Assembly (NCBI GenBank): GCA_015075185.1
Contig: JABTUW010000006.1
Coordinates: forward strand, 496,001 to 560,000
Reading direction: 5' to 3'
Length of the DNA: 64,000 nt
From: Anaerolineales bacterium
GTDB lineage: Bacteria; Chloroflexota; Anaerolineae; 4572-78; J111
Shown here: one piece after another, positions 32,383 to 41,500 of the stretch
Layout of the letters: each line of letters opens with the position of its first letter
Numbering within the stretch: position 1 is the stretch's first letter
Program-made: the position numbers and the translations under genes
Notes under the pieces: model-generated
Seen by the model: the letters and a program-made list of their open reading frames with translations, nothing else
Databases searched by the model: none
Told to the model about the DNA's origin: nothing

Positions 32383-32423
32383 GGCGAAAGCTTTGCTTTC
32401 GCCGGTCAAAGCATAGCTTTGAC
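32383..32423. repeat. Two adjacent perfect hairpins in the 382-bp divergent gap
   Basis: GGCGAAAGC-TTT-GCTTTCGCC (32383-32403) is followed at once by GTCAAAGC-ATA-GCTTTGAC (32405-32423). They sit between the divergently read DUF4212 and kinase genes. The rest of the gap (32303-32684) holds G/C runs and CCCCTCTGAGGGG; no gene is visible in it. Confidence 0.7.
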
Positions 32424-32684
32424 ACATAAATTACCTTTTGAGGTTATGGCATAGCTACCCCCCTTTCTTCAATTGTTCGGACAGGAAACAGTGGCAAAAG
32501 ATAGCGAAGGTCAGGGGCAGTAACACCTCTACCCCTGCTTAAATTCTTACTTTAGCAGGCTTGGGGTGAAATGTCGTCACCCCTGGAGGGAAACCTTTTA
32601 TCCCCCCAGCGGGTGAAATATTTATCCCCTCTGAGGGGGAGTTTTTAAGGAGGTGGGGGTGTATCTCTTTTAAATCTTGCCAAG

Positions 32685-34562
32685 ATGGGCAAATTTGGCT
32701 ATGATGAGCACCAGGCTGGAGTTTTGGCGGGAGCGGGCCTCAGGCCCGTTCCTGGGCTGAGAGGGCCAATGGCGGCTGATCTACCGGCGACGGTTAATAT
32801 ATCCGCGACACCTCAAACGCTGCCACGCGTCAGGGTGAGCTTTGTGGCGCCGCAGCGCCAATGGGTTGTTTTTTGGCTGGTTTATCGTTGGGCCAGCTTA
32901 CTGCCGGTGATGGGGTCGTTATTGCCCCTGGCGACTGCTGTTGAACCTGCTGCCTTGCCGCTCTTTTTGTTTCTGTTTGCCGTTGGCAGCACATTTTTTA
33001 TTACTCTCTTAAGCCGGACCTTTCTCTTTACGCCTATCGAAACCGTTGCTTTTGGGGCGGTTGACTTGATAGCGGCGGCGCTGCTGCTGGCTTTCGGCGG
33101 GGGGACTGACAGCCCTTATTACTGGTACACCTTGAGTCCGCTGCTGGCCGCGGCGCTGTTGTTTCAACGGCGCGGTGCGCTCTGGGCAGCAGGCATATTT
33201 ACTCTGCTTTACGGACTAGCTCTGTTGCTGGGCAATCAGGCTGATCCCGCAACCCTGGCCTTAGATCCTCTCCTCCATCAATTGGCGGGTATCTGGTTGG
33301 TACCGCTTTTGTTGAGCTATCCGCTGCAACTCCTGCGTCGCCAGGAACTGGAACAAGCAGCCTTGCACATGGTTCAAGACAATTTGCTCCAGCAGCACCG
33401 TCAACTCCTGACGACACACGATCAATTGGAAATCATTCACGATGCCACCCTCTTACTGCAAGGGGCGTCCGATATTCAGTCGGTCCAGCAGCGGTTACTC
33501 CGCGCCGTTACCGGCGAATTGGGTTTTGCACGAGCTATTGTCGGACTCGTCAATCCGGCCGCTCAGCATTTGGGTGATTGGCAAATTTATCCACCCGCTG
33601 CCAAGGCTGAGGCGTCTGCCCTTCCGCCATTAGCGGTAACGGCGGAGCAAGGGGTAATAGCCCAGGCCCTGCTCGACGGCCATGCCCGCTGGTGGACCAA
33701 CGAAGAACCCCTGACGGTTGATGAGACGCTGAATGCCTGGTTGAGCCAGTCGGCCTGGCTGATTGTGCCACTGGTGCTCCCGGAGCAGCCGGTCGGCCTG
33801 CTCCTCGTCGCCGTTGAAGGCGGTCCCGGCAGCCTCTCCGAAGATCAACTGGTTGTTTTGACGGCGGTGGCCAGCCAGGCTGCCACTGCTCTGGGTACGA
33901 TTGATCGAACGCAGCGGCTGGCGGTGGAGCAGGAGCGCAACCGGATTGCCCGCGATATTCACGATACAATAGCGCAGTCGCTCTTTGGCATGGTTTTTAC
34001 CCTGGATGCCTGCATCAAAATGCTGCCGGAGCAGGGCGAGAGCGTCCGGCACGAATTGGTGGAACTGCGCCAACTGGCCGACCAGGTACGCCATGAAATT
34101 CGGCGTTACATTCTCGATACCTGGCCTTCCGAGTTAACCGAGACCAGTTTTAAAGCCGACCTGGAGAAATACGTGGCTCATTTTGCCCCGGCTCACGCAT
34201 TTCACATTGATTTTACGCTCAACGGCAATTTTGACCGGCTGCCCTCGGTTATTCGCCGCAGCCTTTACCGCGTTTCGCAAGAGGCGCTGGCCAATGCCGC
34301 CCGCCACGCCGGGGTGGATTCGGCCCGGCTGACCATGCATGTCGAGCCGGATGAGGTTTACCTGAGCATTTCGGATCGGGGTAAAGGCTTTGAACCCAGG
34401 CTGGCCCTGGCGCGAGAAGTCAATCGTGAACATTTCGGTCTGCGGGGAATACGTGAGCGCATTCAGGCGTTGGGGGGCACATGTGATATTCTCAGCCAGG
34501 TCGGCCAGGGCACGCAAGTCCTGGTGCAGTTGCCGATCAGCCGGAGGCACGAGCGTGGCTGA
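32685..34562 (+). CDS. NarL-family sensor histidine kinase with membrane and GAF domains
   Basis: 625 residues. Five or six membrane helices (~50-190), then a GAF domain (~235-400). The HisKA_3 helix has the His in ERNRIARDIHDTIAQSLFGM, followed by a HATPase with SQEALANAARHAG and GLRGIRERIQALGG. The start is uncertain: ATG 32685 or the in-frame ATG 32769 (MAADLPATV). The regulator gene overlaps its end by 8 nt. It is divergent from the actP operon and is a candidate to regulate it, by position only. Confidence 0.9.
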   Translation: MGKFGYDEHQAGVLAGAGLRPVPGLRGPMAADLPATVNISATPQTLPRVRVSFVAPQRQWVVFWLVYRWASLLPVMGSLLPLATAVEPAALPLFLFLFAVGSTFFITLLSRTFLFTPIETVAFGAVDLIAAALLLAFGGGTDSPYYWYTLSPLLAAALLFQRRGALWAAGIFTLLYGLALLLGNQADPATLALDPLLHQLAGIWLVPLLLSYPLQLLRRQELEQAALHMVQDNLLQQHRQLLTTHDQLEIIHDATLLLQGASDIQSVQQRLLRAVTGELGFARAIVGLVNPAAQHLGDWQIYPPAAKAEASALPPLAVTAEQGVIAQALLDGHARWWTNEEPLTVDETLNAWLSQSAWLIVPLVLPEQPVGLLLVAVEGGPGSLSEDQLVVLTAVASQAATALGTIDRTQRLAVEQERNRIARDIHDTIAQSLFGMVFTLDACIKMLPEQGESVRHELVELRQLADQVRHEIRRYILDTWPSELTETSFKADLEKYVAHFAPAHAFHIDFTLNGNFDRLPSVIRRSLYRVSQEALANAARHAGVDSARLTMHVEPDEVYLSISDRGKGFEPRLALAREVNREHFGLRGIRERIQALGGTCDILSQVGQGTQVLVQLPISRRHERG

Positions 34563-35214
34563 AAGCCGGATTCGTTTGATGATTGTAGATGACCATGCGG
34601 TCGTGCGCAAGGGCCTGGCCATGGTTCTGCGCCTGGAACCCGACTTTGAGATTGTCGGGGAGGCCGAAAATGGGGCTAAAGCGGTTGAACTGGCGACGCG
34701 GCTCCAGCCCGACCTGGTGCTGCTCGATTTTGTGATGCCGGAGATGGATGGTCAGGCCACGGCACTGGCCTTGCAAGCGGTAGTGCCCGGTGTGCATATC
34801 TTGATGCTGACCGGCGTGGCTCTGGACGAGCGGGTGCTGGAAATGCTGGCGGTTGAAGTGGATGGCTACGTGATGAAAGACATCGAGCCGGATGATCTGG
34901 CCCAGGCCATTCGCAGCGTTGCCCGCGGTGAGGCTTATTTGCATCCGACCCTGGCCCGGCGGGTTTTGCACCGGGTGGCGGAGCGGCGTCCCCCTCTGGC
35001 CGCGCCCCCAGTTCAGCTCACCCAGCGTGAGCATGAAATTTTACGCTGGATGGCCACTCCGGCCACCTATCGTGAAATTGCGGAACAGCTCTTTGTCAGC
35101 GAAGAAACCATTCGTAGCCATGCCAAGCATATTCTCAGCAAGCTCCAACAGCCCAATCGGGCCCAGGCCGTGCTGGCCGCGGTGCGAGCCGGGTTAATCG
35201 ATTTGCCTGAATAA
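34555..35214 (+). CDS. LuxR/NarL-type response regulator
   Basis: About 219 residues from GTG 34555, which has GGAGG 7 nt upstream and overlaps the kinase stop. The receiver has MIVDDH, phospho-acceptor in LVLLDFVMPEMDG and Lys in YVMKDI (normal for NarL types). The C-terminal helix-turn-helix (LTQREHEILRWMATPATYREIAEQLFVSEETIRSHAKHIL) binds DNA as a dimer. It is the cognate output of the kinase in front. Longer upstream frames at this site are shadows of the kinase gene. Confidence 0.93.
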   Translation: MAESRIRLMIVDDHAVVRKGLAMVLRLEPDFEIVGEAENGAKAVELATRLQPDLVLLDFVMPEMDGQATALALQAVVPGVHILMLTGVALDERVLEMLAVEVDGYVMKDIEPDDLAQAIRSVARGEAYLHPTLARRVLHRVAERRPPLAAPPVQLTQREHEILRWMATPATYREIAEQLFVSEETIRSHAKHILSKLQQPNRAQAVLAAVRAGLIDLPE

Positions 35215-35433
35215 TTCCAAACTCAAAAAGTTTTGCCTTCTCGCCCTGTGGTGTCCAAAGCGACGGGGGATATCAGAGGGTAAGCTTAAAGAATTTTACG
35301 CTCTCGTCCCCAGCCCGGCTTGGATATGAGAGCTTTCGGAAAGGTTAAAGATTTGGGAGGCAGGTACTATTGTAAGTTGCAACAATAAAAGCTAGAGTTT
35401 TCTTATAGGAAGTTGTTGCTGGAGTCTCTAGGT

Positions 35434-35769
35434 ATGGAAAGTTTGCTGCGGCCCCCGACCAAAGAAGTTGATGTGGATTTTTTAGTTTTTGTTGAAAGAT
35501 ATGCTACGGATTTGCTGAAGTGGGATATTTTGACCTTTTTTGCCCATAACCCTAACTTTTGCGCCCCGGCCTCACAAATTGCCGGGCGAATTGGACGCAG
35601 CCTCCACTCTATTCAACCGGAGTTGGGTAATCTGGCCTTGTTGGGTATTCTGGAGCAGACCCAGGCGCGGAACGATCAAACCGCGTATCAATTAACCCAA
35701 ACCCCCCATCTGCGGCGGGTGATTCTGAAATTTGCCACTCAATTGGCGGCCGATCAGCCGATCATCTAA
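35434..35769 (+). CDS. Small winged-helix protein
   Basis: About 111 residues from ATG 35434, GGAG 9 nt upstream. The middle (WDILTFFAHNPNFCAPASQIAGRIGRSLHSIQPELGNLALLGIL) reads as a winged helix of the ArsR/MarR kind, ending in YQLTQTPHLRRVILKFATQL. It is probably a DNA-binding regulator. The target is unknown. A strong terminator follows. Confidence 0.72.
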   Translation: MESLLRPPTKEVDVDFLVFVERYATDLLKWDILTFFAHNPNFCAPASQIAGRIGRSLHSIQPELGNLALLGILEQTQARNDQTAYQLTQTPHLRRVILKFATQLAADQPII

Positions 35770-35790
35770 CTCATAGTTTTTACACCAGGC

Positions 35791-35820
35791 CGGGGGCAGC
35801 CATGCCCCCGTTTTTATTTT
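35791..35820 (+). terminator. Terminator after the winged-helix gene
   Basis: CGGGGGCA (35791-35798), loop GCCA, TGCCCCCG (35803-35810), then TTTTTATTTT. Confidence 0.88.
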
Positions 35821-35959
35821 AGCCTGTTTTAACCCGTTCACAAAGCAGTTCATGTGTTATGTACAGTTGGTTTAACTTCCCTTTTCCTCTAAAGCATGGT
35901 AGAATGGTCATAAATCCTCATATCTGTTGGGTCTTGCCAAAGGAATAGTTTAAATTATT

Positions 35960-36601
35960 ATGGAAATTACTTGGTACGGTCATGCCTGTTTCCGCTTGAA
36001 AGACCGCAATACAACTGTTGTTACCGATCCTTATGATAAAACCTTGGGACTGTCGTTGCCGCGCCCTAAAGCCGATATTGTCACCATCAGCCACGCCTCC
36101 CCGCATCACAATCATACCGCCGGAGTGAAAGGAGAATTTAAAGTCGTTGATGGTCCCGGAGAGTATGAAATTGGCGGCGTGTTCATTACCGGCATTCATC
36201 TGACCGGGCCTAAAAAAAACAGCGGTGACGATGCGGCCCAAAACAATATTTATGTGATTTATATGGAGGATATTGCGATCTGTCACCTGGGTGACCTGAG
36301 TCACATCCCTACCCAAAATCAGGTGGAAGATTTAGGCAGCATCGAGGTCTTAATGGTGCCGGTGGGCGGACAAAACGCGCTTAACGCCGCCCAGGCGGCG
36401 GAGGTTATCAGTTTGATCGAGCCGTATATTGTCATCCCCATGCATTATTACCTGCCCGGCCTGACCATAAAATTGGACCCGGTGGAGAAATTTTTGAAGG
36501 AAATGGGGCTGGCTAAAGCAGACACGACGGATACGCTCAAATTAACCAGGTCTAGCCTGCCTGAAGAAACACAGATAGTGCTGCTTGAAGCAAAATCTTA
36601 G
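35960..36601 (+). CDS. Metallo-beta-lactamase-fold protein with altered metal motif
   Basis: 213 residues. Start MEITWYGHACFRLKDRN and VVTDPYD match the UlaG-like MBL fold. The expected HxHxDH is replaced by SHASPHHNH, and later ligands appear as CHLGDLSH and PMHYY. So the metal site is altered; activity is uncertain. It is followed after 2 bp by a TPR gene, suggesting an operon. It could be a hydrolase for phosphodiesters or lactones, or a non-catalytic relative. Confidence 0.78.
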   Translation: MEITWYGHACFRLKDRNTTVVTDPYDKTLGLSLPRPKADIVTISHASPHHNHTAGVKGEFKVVDGPGEYEIGGVFITGIHLTGPKKNSGDDAAQNNIYVIYMEDIAICHLGDLSHIPTQNQVEDLGSIEVLMVPVGGQNALNAAQAAEVISLIEPYIVIPMHYYLPGLTIKLDPVEKFLKEMGLAKADTTDTLKLTRSSLPEETQIVLLEAKS

Positions 36602-36603
36602 AG

Positions 36604-37344
36604 ATGAACGACGAACCAGCAGCCGAAGAAGAGGTGGCCGAGTCGAGCGCCTCACCAGAAAGAAGAAGCCAAAGCTTGGGGTGGCGAAGTATCCTTGCGA
36701 TTCTCTCCCTGGTTATTGTCGGCATCCTGGCCTATCAGTTCTTTGAGGAACAAAACAGAGCCGGACCAGCTACCCCTGCAAATGTATCTCCCCCAGTTCC
36801 AACCCAAGTAACAGCGCCCGAAGCGACGGCACAGGCTAATCCAAATTCAGCCCAGGCTCAATTTGAGTTGGGTAATGCTTACACCGATGCGGGGCAGTGG
36901 GAGCAGGCCCAGGCTGCTTTTCAAAAAGCGATCGAACTGGACCCTAATTTTCAAAGCGCTTATGCTAACCTGGGCGTCGTTTACTACCAATTGGGCCAGT
37001 TAGATTTGTCCGCTTCGCAGTACCAAAAGGCGCTTGAACTTGACCCCACTGACGGGGATGTGGCTTATAACCTGGGGGCATTATACTTGCAGCAGGCCCT
37101 GTTAAAGGGCAATCCGCCTGACCCGGACTCAGTTAAACAGGCAGTTGACCAGCTTCAACAGGCCATTGAATTGGACCCTGATTTGGCTGAGCCTTACTTT
37201 AGTTTGGGAGTAGCTTATAAGGCGTTGAATCAAAAAACAGAAGCAATCCAAGCTTTTGAAACATTCTTGGCCCGCAACTCCAACCAAGACCCGCGCGCCA
37301 GTCAGGAAGCCCAACGTTACCTGGATACCCTGCGCAGCCAGTAA
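36604..37344 (+). CDS. Membrane-anchored TPR protein
   Basis: 246 residues. Cytosolic N-terminus, a single helix (WRSILAILSLVIVGILAYQFF, ~26-46), a Pro/Thr linker, then four TPR units (AQAQFELGNAYTDAGQWEQA; SAYANLGVVYYQLGQLDLSA; VAYNLGALYLQQAL; PYFSLGVAYKALNQKTEA). TPRs bind partner proteins; topology puts them outside the membrane. It is probably co-transcribed with the MBL-fold gene. The partner is unknown. Confidence 0.85.
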   Translation: MNDEPAAEEEVAESSASPERRSQSLGWRSILAILSLVIVGILAYQFFEEQNRAGPATPANVSPPVPTQVTAPEATAQANPNSAQAQFELGNAYTDAGQWEQAQAAFQKAIELDPNFQSAYANLGVVYYQLGQLDLSASQYQKALELDPTDGDVAYNLGALYLQQALLKGNPPDPDSVKQAVDQLQQAIELDPDLAEPYFSLGVAYKALNQKTEAIQAFETFLARNSNQDPRASQEAQRYLDTLRSQ

Positions 37345-37737
37345 GCTGTTCCATCATTTGCTTGCCAGGCAGACGCCAGGGGCGCTTCCTTATCTACACT
37401 TAAGACTCATTGTTCCTCACTTTTTTCTCTCTACCCGTTAAAGCCGAATTGCTTTTGCCAAAATGTCGTCCCCTTGTTGCTGAAAAGGGAATGGGTACTT
37501 TAGGGCACGGTACCCAAGTACTTTTTGTTAAACAAACAGGCTGGCCCCGGAGTACTTTTGCTCCTGTATTTTCATTATGTTATGTCTTATAATGGGAGTG
37601 TCGGTAGCGCGTCTTGGCCTATCAGTCTTAAAATTGGCTCCTTATCAGGTTACACCGAATCTTTTTCGCCACAGTTAAGACTCTATGGTTAACTACCGCA
37701 ACTGCCAGAGCTTTAGTAGTCACAACCAAAGGATACC
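37345..37737. other. 393-bp intergenic region, little recognised
   Basis: No convincing gene. TATAAT at about 37588 could be a -10 box for the surface-protein genes downstream, but a matching -35 is weak. No repeat family from elsewhere in the window occurs here. Confidence 0.35.
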
Positions 37738-38535
37738 ATGCAGTTCTCAGTGCAGCGATTTGTTAGCATGATGGCGGTGCAGTTCACCCTTGCCATAATA
37801 GCTCTATTGAGTTTTTGCATGGTGGCTCTGGCCCAGGAACCTGCCTCTTTTGAAATTAGTTTAATCCCGCAGGCGGATCATGCGGTCAGCGGTCAGCCTT
37901 TCACTTATACCCTGACCATCACCAATGCCGGCCAGTCGCCCTTAAAAGATATTGTTGTTAGAGCCAAAACACCGGCAGGCACCACTTTAATTGATACTTA
38001 TTTTGCCAATGCGAACTGGCTGGTGGGTGGGGTTCAGCGGGGGAAAGCGGGGGAAATTATGTGGGTAACTCAGCAGCCCATTGCCTCCGGCGAAGGAATG
38101 ACCTTTGATTTTGCAGTAAGTGTTTCCCCCGATTTGGCAGGCCAACAACTTATTATGGAAGAGTACTTGGTGACCCCAATGGGAGATAACCAACCTCTTG
38201 CTGTTGGCCCCTCCGTAAAAATCCCGGTGTTGGCGGTGCCGCCAACACCGTTACCCACTATTGGGGTGGTTGATACACCTGCTCCAACTTCTACCGTTGC
38301 ACCTCCGACCCCACTCCCGGCCACACCCGCCCCGACTTCGACCTCAAGCGCTCGCTCTGCAACTCTTGATGCTCAAGCTAACCCAACCAGCGCCACTATA
38401 GCCACATCTACCCCAATCGCAGCTTCTCAAGCTGGAGCGGCGGATACACCTTCGCTCAATGCCTGGGTTACGGCCGGTTTAGCCAGTGCAGTTTTGCTCA
38501 TTGCTGGCTTGGTTTGGTTTTGGAAGTACCGCTAA
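37738..38535 (+). CDS. DUF11-like surface protein with C-terminal membrane anchor
   Basis: 265 residues. Signal peptide (to about residue 32, ALAQEP), a single DUF11/Ig-like domain (SGQPFTYTLTITNAGQSPLKDIVVRA, then TPAGT), a Thr/Pro/Ala-rich stalk (~165-235) and a final helix (AWVTAGLASAVLLIAGLVWFWKYR). It should sit on the outer face of the membrane. It precedes the giant DUF11 protein by 46 bp and may be its partner. Confidence 0.82.
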   Translation: MQFSVQRFVSMMAVQFTLAIIALLSFCMVALAQEPASFEISLIPQADHAVSGQPFTYTLTITNAGQSPLKDIVVRAKTPAGTTLIDTYFANANWLVGGVQRGKAGEIMWVTQQPIASGEGMTFDFAVSVSPDLAGQQLIMEEYLVTPMGDNQPLAVGPSVKIPVLAVPPTPLPTIGVVDTPAPTSTVAPPTPLPATPAPTSTSSARSATLDAQANPTSATIATSTPIAASQAGAADTPSLNAWVTAGLASAVLLIAGLVWFWKYR

Positions 38536-38581
38536 ATACTAATTGATCAGACAATTTGTGTTATAAGGGAGTCACGCTGCC

Positions 38582-41500
38582 ATGGACCATAAAATATATA
38601 CCCGACCAACTCTTGTCAGAAATAAGTGGTTTCGTCTAACTTTTTCCTTTTTATTGGCCTTTGTCTTTGCGCTTATCTTATTGGTGGTTCCCCTCACGGC
38701 GTGGATAAACCCGCATTTACCCTTCTCCGGGCAGCTAGACGTGTCTCTGCCTTTTGGAGCCGAAATTGTCTATGCTACGAACGGGTTGACCATCACCAAA
38801 ACGGCCAGCCCTACTCCAACTGTGAATCAGGGCGGGTTAGTGACCTACACCTTAGTGGTCAGAAATGACACGCCGTTCAATCTCACCAGTGTTAACGTAA
38901 CCGATTCTGTGCCAGCCAATACCGATTGTGTTTCTGTAAATGATCCGCCAAGTGGCTGGCTTTTTAATGGCTCGACGAACTGCCTAATTGAAAGAAGAGC
39001 TGTCTGGAATTTACCCCCCCCAGTAAGTGGTGGTGATGTTATCACCGCAGGTACGGCTGTCACCCTCAGCTATGTGGTCAGGGTCAATCAACCCCTCCCC
39101 GACTTAACCGAAATTGCCAACGTCGCCGGTAGCTATGGGGTTGAAGCCTTTTTACCTTCCCCCTTTTCCGACAACGGCGCTGAAACGATTACCACCACTG
39201 TTTTTGCCCCCACCTGGCAAATCAGCAAAGCCGTTGTCCCCTCTCCTACGGCGGAACCACTTGACCTTCTAACCTATACCCTGACCATCACCAACATCGG
39301 CCATTTGGCCACCAGCGGCTTCTACACCATTACCGACCAAATTCCGGCTGGTACTACCTACGTCACCGACTCGGCTTTTCCACCTGCTATTTTTAATAAC
39401 CCGATTTTAACCTGGATTACAGACACACAAGTTAGTACCAATACCCCTTTCACGGTCAGTTTCGCCGTTACCGTCAACGACGAATTGCCTGATCAGACAG
39501 ACCTTCTCAATCAAGGCTACAGTATCACCGGTGGCAATGTTTTTAGCCCGGCGGCGGGCGCTCCTGTCACCGTAACGGTGCAAACCCCCGTGACCCTAAC
39601 CCTGACCAAAACAGATGCGCCGGACCCCGTTCAGGCGGGTGATCTCATCACTTACATCCTGACCATCACCAATGATAATTCCTCCAAGGGACCGGCGGGT
39701 AACGTGGTTATTAGTGATTCCGTCCCGGTTAATACCACGTTTGAAGATGCCGGTTTCATCAGTCCGGCCGATGGAAACTTCTCGACGAATGGGTCGCTGG
39801 TCGTTTGGGATTTTACTGATCCCGAACCCTTTGACAGAGACGAAACTGCCAGCGTTTTCATGGTCGTTCGAGTCACCTCACCTTTAACCAGTGGTACCGT
39901 TATTACTAATGATACCTACTCTGCCGGCGCCTCGAATACAATCGTAAACCTCGTGGACCCGCCTGTGGTCACCACTACGGTCGAGAGCTTCCCTGTTTTG
40001 GAAATATTCAAAGCAGGTTTCCCTGAACCGGTCGAGGCCGGGGGGCAATTAACTTATACCATCCGTTATACTAACAGCGGCAACGCCGACGCCACCAACG
40101 TTGTTATCAGGGATACCTTCCCTCTCGGCACCGGCTATGTCTCTGATGTGAGCGATCCTGATATCAGTCCTGGTGTTACCACGCCCAACGACATTACCTG
40201 GAATATTCCCGTCCTGGCCGGGAAAGACAGCGCCGGGGTAGGCGGGGGTGGGCTTATTACCCTGACTTTGAGCGTGGACGAGCCGCAGGATTTGGGTACG
40301 ATTCTAACCAACGTCGTTTCAATCACCTCCAGCGAAGTAATTACGCCCGAGCTCTTCACGGCCACCAACACGATTAGCAGCACCCCTGACCTGCACATTC
40401 AGAAAACCGCCGATCCCAGCCCGGTCGCGGTTGGCTCTGTCTTAACTTACACCATCGTCTACTCCAACGACGGCAACGCCAACGCCGTCGGCGCGGTCAT
40501 AACCGATGTGTTGGACAGCGGGGTCAGCTTTAACGACGCGTCGACAGGTCATACCGTTAATAATGGTATCGTCACTTGGGCGGGCTTATCCATACCGGCG
40601 GATGGGCAAGACCAAGTCTTGACTATATCGGTCACGGTTGCGCCCACGCTGCCTAACAATTCGCTTTTAACGAATGATGTGACCGTTGTCGCAGCCAATG
40701 TGGTTGCTACCGACTCGATCACGACGCTGGTTCAAGCGCCATCTTTAGACATAACCAAAATTGTGTCGCCTACCGGCTTCGTTCGAGCCGGAGATCCCAT
40801 CGAGTATACGATTATTTACACCAATACGGGCGCCATCACGGTTACGTTCCCAGGCGTCCTTATCACCGACACCTTCCCGGTCAGCATTACCAATATCGTT
40901 TCTGGCAGCACCAGAGCAATCTTCCAGCCCTCTTCACCCCCCGAATTTGTCTGGGCTGATACCGCCGATTTGCCTCCAAACGGCTTCGGTGTTATCACCA
41001 TCACCGGCCAGGTGATTACTTCTCCCTGGGCTTCTAGCGGCGGGCAGATCAGTAACTCGGTCATCGTCGCCGGCAGTGGTTATTCAGATACGAATGGGGT
41101 GGATATTGAAGGACGGCCTGGTTTGCCCTTCACGATCACCGTTACGGCTACCCCACCCATTACCCAGGTAAACAACGATATTCGGGCTAACGCCTTTGTT
41201 CAGGATGTGTACGGCAACCCGGCTTTCGACGGCACGGCCATCACCCTGACTACCAGTCTGGCCGGCAGCCGGCTGGATGGAAGCACCTCTCCCATCGTGC
41301 TCGCTACCTCCAATGGAGGGGTCACGGCGACGCTCTCCTCCACTGTGGCCGGCAGCACCACCTTGACGGCCCAGGTCGCCGGTGCTGGTGGAACAACTAT
41401 TACCGAAACCACCGTCGCCACCTTTACGCCAGGGGCGGTAGTCAGCTTTACCCTGCAGGCTACTACCCCGCAAACCGCCGGCGTGACCTTCCCGATCACA

